NCBI GenBank assembly: GCA_016719135.1
Contig: JADKAV010000005.1
Location: 124,001 to 188,000, forward strand
DNA length: 64,000 nucleotides
Source of the DNA: Micrococcales bacterium
GTDB lineage: Bacteria > Actinomycetota > Actinomycetes > S36-B12 > UBA10799
Reading direction: 5' to 3'
Every line of letters starts with the position of its first letter. Within the stretch, counting starts at the first letter, position 1. The notes beneath the pieces are model-generated. The model was not told the origin of the DNA. It saw only the letters and a list, made by a program, of their open reading frames with translations, and did not search any database. This document shows, one piece after another, positions 59,853 through 64,000 of this stretch. A program made the translations under genes and the position numbers.

Positions 59853-62680
59853 CCGAGCAGTCCATTCCCAAGGCGCGCACCGCAGGCGCGAAAGGGGCAG
59901 AGGTGACCGTGCACACGACGGGCTTGACCATCGAACCGCTGTACACGACGCCCGGAGTTCACCCGTACGACGAGGTCGAATGGGAACGTCGGGACGTCCT
60001 GCAGACGAACTGGAAGACCGACGAGGTGGTGTTCGAACAGCGCGGCGTCGAGTTCCCTGCGTTCTGGTCGCTGAACGCATCGACCATCGTGACCACCAAG
60101 TACTTCCGTGGCGCACTGGGCACCGACCAACGGGAATGGAGCCTGAAGCAGCTGATCGACCGTGTGGTGCTCACATACGTGAAGGCCGGCAAGGAGAACG
60201 GGTACTTCGCCACTGAGCAGGATGCACATGTCTTTGAGCGTGAACTCACCTGGATGCTGCTGCACCAGGTGTTCTCGTTCAACTCCCCGGTCTGGTTCAA
60301 CGTGGGCACCAGCGCCCCCCAGCAGGTCAGCGCCTGTTTCATCCTGGCGGTCGACGACACCATGGACTCGATCCTGAACTGGTACCGCGAGGAGGGCCTG
60401 ATCTTCAAGGGCGGCTCCGGCGCGGGCCTGAACATCTCGCGGATCCGGTCGAGCAAAGAACTGCTGCGGTCTTCCGGTGGCACTGCCTCCGGTCCGGTGT
60501 CGTTCATGCGCGGCGCCGATGCTTCGGCCGGCACCATCAAGTCCGGTGGGGCCACCCGGCGCGCGGCCAAGATGGTCGTGCTCGACGTGGATCACCCCGA
60601 CATCGAGGAGTTCATCGAGACCAAGGTTCGTGAAGAGGAGAAGATCCGGGTCCTGCGCGATGCCGGCTTCGACATGGATCTCGGCGGCAAGGACATCAAC
60701 AGCGTCCAGTACCAGAACGCCAACAACTCGGTGCGGGTCTCCGACGAGTTCATGCGGGCTGTGGAGTCGGGCGACGACTTCGGCCTGCGTTCGAGGACAA
60801 CTGGCGAGGTGATAGACACGGTCGACGCCAGGAAATTGTTCCGCAAGATGTCCGAGGCTGCGTGGGCGTGCGCCGACCCGGGGATCCAATATGACGACAC
60901 GATCAACGACTGGCACACGAACCCGGAGACCGGACGGATCACCGCGTCGAATCCCTGTTCGGAATACATGTCGTTGGACAACAGCTCGTGCAATCTCGCA
61001 TCCCTGAACCTGCTGAAGTTCCTGAAGGATGACGGCAGTTTCGACGCAAACGCTTTCAGCAAAGCCGTGCAACTGATCATCACCGCGATGGACATCTCGA
61101 TCTGTTTCGCGGACTTCCCCACCGAGGCGATCGGGAAGACCACGCGTGACTACCGGCAGTTGGGAATCGGCTTCGCGAACCTCGGTGCGTTGTTGATGGC
61201 CACCGGCCTCGCCTACGACTCCGATGCTGGCCGCGCTCTGGCTGCTTCCATCACGAGCCTCATGACCGGTGCTGCCTACAAGCGCTCCGCTGAGCTGGCT
61301 GGTGTGGTCGGGCCGTATCAGGGTTTCGCCCGCAACGCAGAGGCTCACGCCCGGGTGATGCGCAAGCACGCCTCGGCGACAGACGGTGTACGTTCGGTAT
61401 CCCCGCTCGACTCCGAAGTGCTGCGATTGGCATCGACGGTGTGGCAAGAGGGCAATGCGATCGGCTCCAAGAACGGCTGGCGCAACGCCCAAGCCAGCGT
61501 GCTCGCGCCCACCGGCACGATCGGATTCATGATGGACTGCGACACCACCGGTATCGAGCCGGACTTCTCGCTGGTCAAGTTCAAGAAGTTGGTTGGCGGC
61601 GGATCCATGCAGATCGTCAACCAGACCATCCCGCGGGCGTTGACGAAACTCGGCTACCCACAAGAAACCATCGAGGCCGTGGTGGAGTACATCGCCGAGC
61701 ACGGACACGTCGTGGACGCACCCGGACTCAAACCTGAGCACTACTCGGTCTTCGATTGTGCGATGGGCGAGCGCGCTATCAGCCCCATGGGTCACGTCCG
61801 AATGATGGCCGCGGTGCAACCGTTCCTATCCGGTGCGATTTCCAAGACCGTTAACATGCCGGAGACAGCCAGCATTGAAGAGGTCGAGGAGATCTACTTC
61901 GAGGGCTGGAAAACGGGCCTGAAGGCACTGGCCATCTACCGGGACAACTGCAAGGTGGGTCAGCCCCTCTCCGACGGAAAAGCCGACAAGAAGCAGGCAC
62001 CGGCCGATGTCGTTGTCGAACACCGGCCGGTCCGCAAGCGCTTGCCGAAGGTGCGGCCGAGCCAGACGATCTCGTTCAGCGTGGGTGGTGCCGAGGGCTA
62101 TATGACCGCGGGTTCGTACCCGGACGATGGTCTCGGGGAAGTCTTCCTCAAACTCGGCAAGCAGGGGTCGACACTGGCTGGGGTGATGGATGCGTTCTCG
62201 ATTGCGATCTCCATCGCTCTGCAGTACGGGGTCCCGCTCGAGGCATACGTGTCGAAGTTCGTGAACATGCGCTTCGAGCCGTCTGGGATGACAGACGACC
62301 CGGATATCCGGATGGCGCAGTCCATGATGGACTACATCTTCCGGCGGTTGGCCCTGGATCACCTGCCGTACGAGAAGCGCGCAGGGCTGGGCATCTTCAC
62401 AGCCGATGAGCGGGCAGGCCAGCTCAACGAGTCGACTGAACAGGCCGCCCAGTCACCCGCGGCGCCCCACGAGTCGGATCAGTTGGACGCACCCGTGGTG
62501 CCGCACGAGATGGGAACGGCCAGCGTTCCAGCGTCGGTTCACTCGTCGGCTGAGTTGCTTGAGGCGATCACCGGCAAGACTGCCGACGCTCCTCTGTGCA
62601 TGACGTGTGGGATCAAGATGCGCCCGGCAGGTTCGTGCTACGTGTGCGAGGGATGTGGCTCGACCAGCGGTTGCAGCTGA
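59849..62680 (+). CDS. nrdJ: NrdJ, adenosylcobalamin-dependent (class II) ribonucleotide reductase
   Basis: 943-residue class II reductase that makes deoxynucleotides with vitamin B12 and no oxygen requirement. Visible catalytic segments are FNSPVWFNVG, the substrate-pocket SNPCSEYM with a second cysteine in NSSCNLASLNLL, and QASVLAPTGTIGFMMDCDTTGIEPDFSLV. The C terminus ends with a cysteine-rich tail (CMTCGIKM...CYVCEGCGSTSGCS), partly for thioredoxin-dependent re-reduction. The ATG overlaps the nrdR stop. I see no cobalamin riboswitch in the region before nrdR. A strong terminator follows. Confidence 0.96.
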   Translation: MTEQSIPKARTAGAKGAEVTVHTTGLTIEPLYTTPGVHPYDEVEWERRDVLQTNWKTDEVVFEQRGVEFPAFWSLNASTIVTTKYFRGALGTDQREWSLKQLIDRVVLTYVKAGKENGYFATEQDAHVFERELTWMLLHQVFSFNSPVWFNVGTSAPQQVSACFILAVDDTMDSILNWYREEGLIFKGGSGAGLNISRIRSSKELLRSSGGTASGPVSFMRGADASAGTIKSGGATRRAAKMVVLDVDHPDIEEFIETKVREEEKIRVLRDAGFDMDLGGKDINSVQYQNANNSVRVSDEFMRAVESGDDFGLRSRTTGEVIDTVDARKLFRKMSEAAWACADPGIQYDDTINDWHTNPETGRITASNPCSEYMSLDNSSCNLASLNLLKFLKDDGSFDANAFSKAVQLIITAMDISICFADFPTEAIGKTTRDYRQLGIGFANLGALLMATGLAYDSDAGRALAASITSLMTGAAYKRSAELAGVVGPYQGFARNAEAHARVMRKHASATDGVRSVSPLDSEVLRLASTVWQEGNAIGSKNGWRNAQASVLAPTGTIGFMMDCDTTGIEPDFSLVKFKKLVGGGSMQIVNQTIPRALTKLGYPQETIEAVVEYIAEHGHVVDAPGLKPEHYSVFDCAMGERAISPMGHVRMMAAVQPFLSGAISKTVNMPETASIEEVEEIYFEGWKTGLKALAIYRDNCKVGQPLSDGKADKKQAPADVVVEHRPVRKRLPKVRPSQTISFSVGGAEGYMTAGSYPDDGLGEVFLKLGKQGSTLAGVMDAFSIAISIALQYGVPLEAYVSKFVNMRFEPSGMTDDPDIRMAQSMMDYIFRRLALDHLPYEKRAGLGIFTADERAGQLNESTEQAAQSPAAPHESDQLDAPVVPHEMGTASVPASVHSSAELLEAITGKTADAPLCMTCGIKMRPAGSCYVCEGCGSTSGCS

Positions 62681-62746
62681 CCAGCTAGTACAAACGCTGT
62701 AGCGGTGGATCGTCGACGTTTTGATTGACGGCGAATGAGAACCAAT

Positions 62747-62782
62747 GCGAAGGCCCCCAGTGCACCGACTGGGGGCCTTCGC
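62747..62782 (+). terminator. Intrinsic terminator of nrdR-nrdJ
   Basis: GCGAAGGCCCCCAGT (62747-62761) and ACTGGGGGCCTTCGC (62768-62782) form a perfect 15-bp stem with a 6-base loop, then TCTT. It is the strongest terminator in the window. Confidence 0.85.
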
Positions 62783-63141
62783 TCTTGGTACAGGTCTGGC
62801 AGGGCATCGCGGAAGGCTGCCACTGTCTGGGTCGCGTCGCTCCGGGTTCTGCTGCCCGAACCCGGCCGAAGCGGGCAGGACACACGAAGCCGGGGTCGCG
62901 CTGGTACGCCGAGCCGGGATCCTTTGTACGAACGGAACCCGAAATTGAAAACGGTCCTCACGTCAGAACACGCAAGGATCGCGGTCAACCGCGACTTTGA
63001 AGGCTCAAACCCCATTGGGCGAGCCCTTCCTGGGACAACGGGTAGAGGGCTCGGAGCTCTCACTGCGAGGTGTTCGCCGATGACGAGGTGAAGACCGGTT
63101 CGGAGCCGACCTTGCCGTTCAGAACTGACGAAGTGGCGAAG
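62783..63141 (+). other. 359-base gap between nrdJ terminator and GGDEF gene
   Basis: No gene is supported: open frames on both strands overlap each other, lack ribosome binding sites and have no recognisable product. A perfect 8-bp inverted repeat (CCGGGTTC 62842-62849, GAACCCGG 62858-62865) is present and might terminate the reverse-strand GGDEF transcript. Confidence 0.5.
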
Positions 63142-64000
63142 TCAACTGTGCGATAGAGCCGTACCGGATCCCGATGTCTTCGCTCGGTACATGGCTTTGT
63201 CCGCCCTGCGCAGGACAGCGTCGGCATCGTCGCCGGGCATGACCATGGCGCCTCCGACGCTCGCAGTGATCTTGAGTTCCACGCCAGGCATGTCGCCGGC
63301 GCGTGCTATCGCGGCGGAGATCCTTTCCATGACTCGGTCAGGGTCATCCCGACGGTTGAGTTGGCAGATCACTGCGAATTCGTCACCTCCGAGCCTGCTC
63401 ACCAAGTCCCCGCTCCTGGTGTCGCCGAAGAGGCTGGTGGCCACGCACTGCAGGACACGATCGCCGGCATGGTGGCCGAGTTCGTCATTCACCTCTTTGA
63501 ATCCGTCGAGGTCGGCGATCGCTACGAGGATGGGTTCCGCCGGGTCGAAGGTCTCCAACCTGCGGGGCAGTTCTTTGAAGAGAGCCCGCCGATTCGCCAG
63601 CCCGGTGAGTTCGTCGGTCATGGCTTGGTGCTGAACCCTGGACAGCCTGGCCAGTCCCCGGTAGTTCAGCGCTGTCTGCACCACCACCAGGAGAAGGACA
63701 ACTGTGGCTAGCCACACGGAGACCGGGTAGACCTCATTGAAGGCTGCCAGGACAAGCGTGCCGACCGCGAGCGCGGTGGCCAATCCCGACATCAGCATCG
63801 GCGCGTAGACCGATGGACTCTCAACGGGCACGGTCCTCGGTCCCTGCCAGGAACCCCAGGCGATCAGCCACCATCCGAGCACCCACGAGGCGTCCAGTGG
63901 ACCCCCGAACTCATATGTCCCAAGGATCGCCTCCCGTGCGTACACCAGATCGCCGATCGTCAGCAGAGCCACACCCGCGGCAACGAAGATCCACATACGT
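63142..64000 (-). CDS. Membrane-bound diguanylate cyclase (GGDEF), 5' end outside window
   Basis: The frame is open to the window edge and starts in mid-protein with hydrophobic segments, so the N terminus is missing. At least four transmembrane segments precede a complete GGDEF domain (about the last 160 residues): DELTGLANRR, ADLDGFKEVNDELGHHAGD, and the active site SRLGGDEFAVI. An RSGD inhibitory-site motif lies five residues before GGDEF, so product feedback by c-di-GMP is expected. No EAL domain follows. The signal sensed is unknown. A Met at 63996 could be read as a start but the surrounding sequence resembles an internal membrane segment. Confidence 0.88.
   Translation of the reverse strand, partial: RMWIFVAAGVALLTIGDLVYAREAILGTYEFGGPLDASWVLGWWLIAWGSWQGPRTVPVESPSVYAPMLMSGLATALAVGTLVLAAFNEVYPVSVWLATVVLLLVVVQTALNYRGLARLSRVQHQAMTDELTGLANRRALFKELPRRLETFDPAEPILVAIADLDGFKEVNDELGHHAGDRVLQCVATSLFGDTRSGDLVSRLGGDEFAVICQLNRRDDPDRVMERISAAIARAGDMPGVELKITASVGGAMVMPGDDADAVLRRADKAMYRAKTSGSGTALSHS

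Noticed and set aside
59756..61819. 687-codon reverse frame across nrdJ
   Set aside because: Shadow of nrdJ codon bias; composition is His/Gly/Arg-rich and no motif is seen.
62990..63070. tRNA-like fold with GGCTC/GAGCC arms
   Set aside because: There is no T-arm consensus, CCA-adjacent acceptor stem or anticodon arm that fits; it is only a short inverted repeat. I saw no tRNA or rRNA gene in the window.
62725..63091. Small open frames after nrdJ on both strands
   Set aside because: They overlap each other and the terminator, and none has a plausible start or product.

Overview
The window is a high-GC actinobacterial chromosome segment made almost entirely of housekeeping genes, packed head to tail with many 4-base ATGA/GTGA start-stop overlaps. 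An actinobacterial origin is indicated by the gene order (mraZ to ftsZ, then pgeF-yggS-sepF-yggT; thyX-dapA-rnj-ftsK; DUF3046-recA-recX; miaB to miaA; lexA-nrdR-nrdJ), by actinobacterial SOS boxes, by many GTG starts and by apparent leaderless promoters. MurE carries the DNPR signature of meso-diaminopimelate-adding enzymes, and dapA and dapF are present, so the peptidoglycan is probably of the meso-DAP type. Genus cannot be assigned from the sequence alone.

Layout. 1-246: tail of a GGDEF protein. 457-18520: division and cell-wall (dcw) cluster, mraZ rsmH ftsL ftsI murE murF mraY murD ftsW murG murC ftsQ, a 637-base gap, then ftsZ pgeF yggS sepF yggT. 18574-28555: ileS (reverse), a DUF167 gene, lspA, rluD, a repeat-filled gap, dnaE, a small membrane protein and a YbaK-type deacylase. 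28878-32462: hisD-hisC-hisB-hisH. 32541-46111: a thioredoxin behind a copper-type operator, thyX, dapA, rnj, ftsK, rimO, pgsA, cinA, a ClgR-like regulator and a reverse-strand lhr helicase. 46257-55679: DUF3046, recA, recX, miaB, two small reverse genes, miaA, dapF, hflX and a DinG-like helicase. 55690-57640: an apparent accessory insertion, a frameshifted DUF222/HNH endonuclease gene with a seven-unit 45-46 bp repeat array upstream. 57703-62782: lexA (reverse), a divergent SOS-controlled LysM membrane protein, nrdR and nrdJ, closed by a strong terminator. 63142-64000: a second GGDEF gene running off the end.

How the genes work together. The first block makes lipid II (murE, murF, mraY, murD, murG, murC) and the septal machine (ftsL, ftsI, ftsW, ftsQ, ftsZ, sepF). 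dapA and dapF feed meso-DAP to MurE. recA, recX, lexA and the LysM gene form an SOS module in which DNA damage should raise RecA and a YneA/ChiZ-like division suppressor. nrdR-nrdJ and thyX supply deoxynucleotides. 

Notable irregularities are three loci disrupted by single-base indels in short G/C runs (murG, hisB with two compensating indels, and the HNH gene), absence of divIVA next to yggT, absence of hisA/hisF after hisH, an unusual MurD motif, a long hairpin before ftsZ, and two intergenic repeat clusters. The indels in essential genes look more like assembly errors than biology, but the sequence alone cannot prove this.
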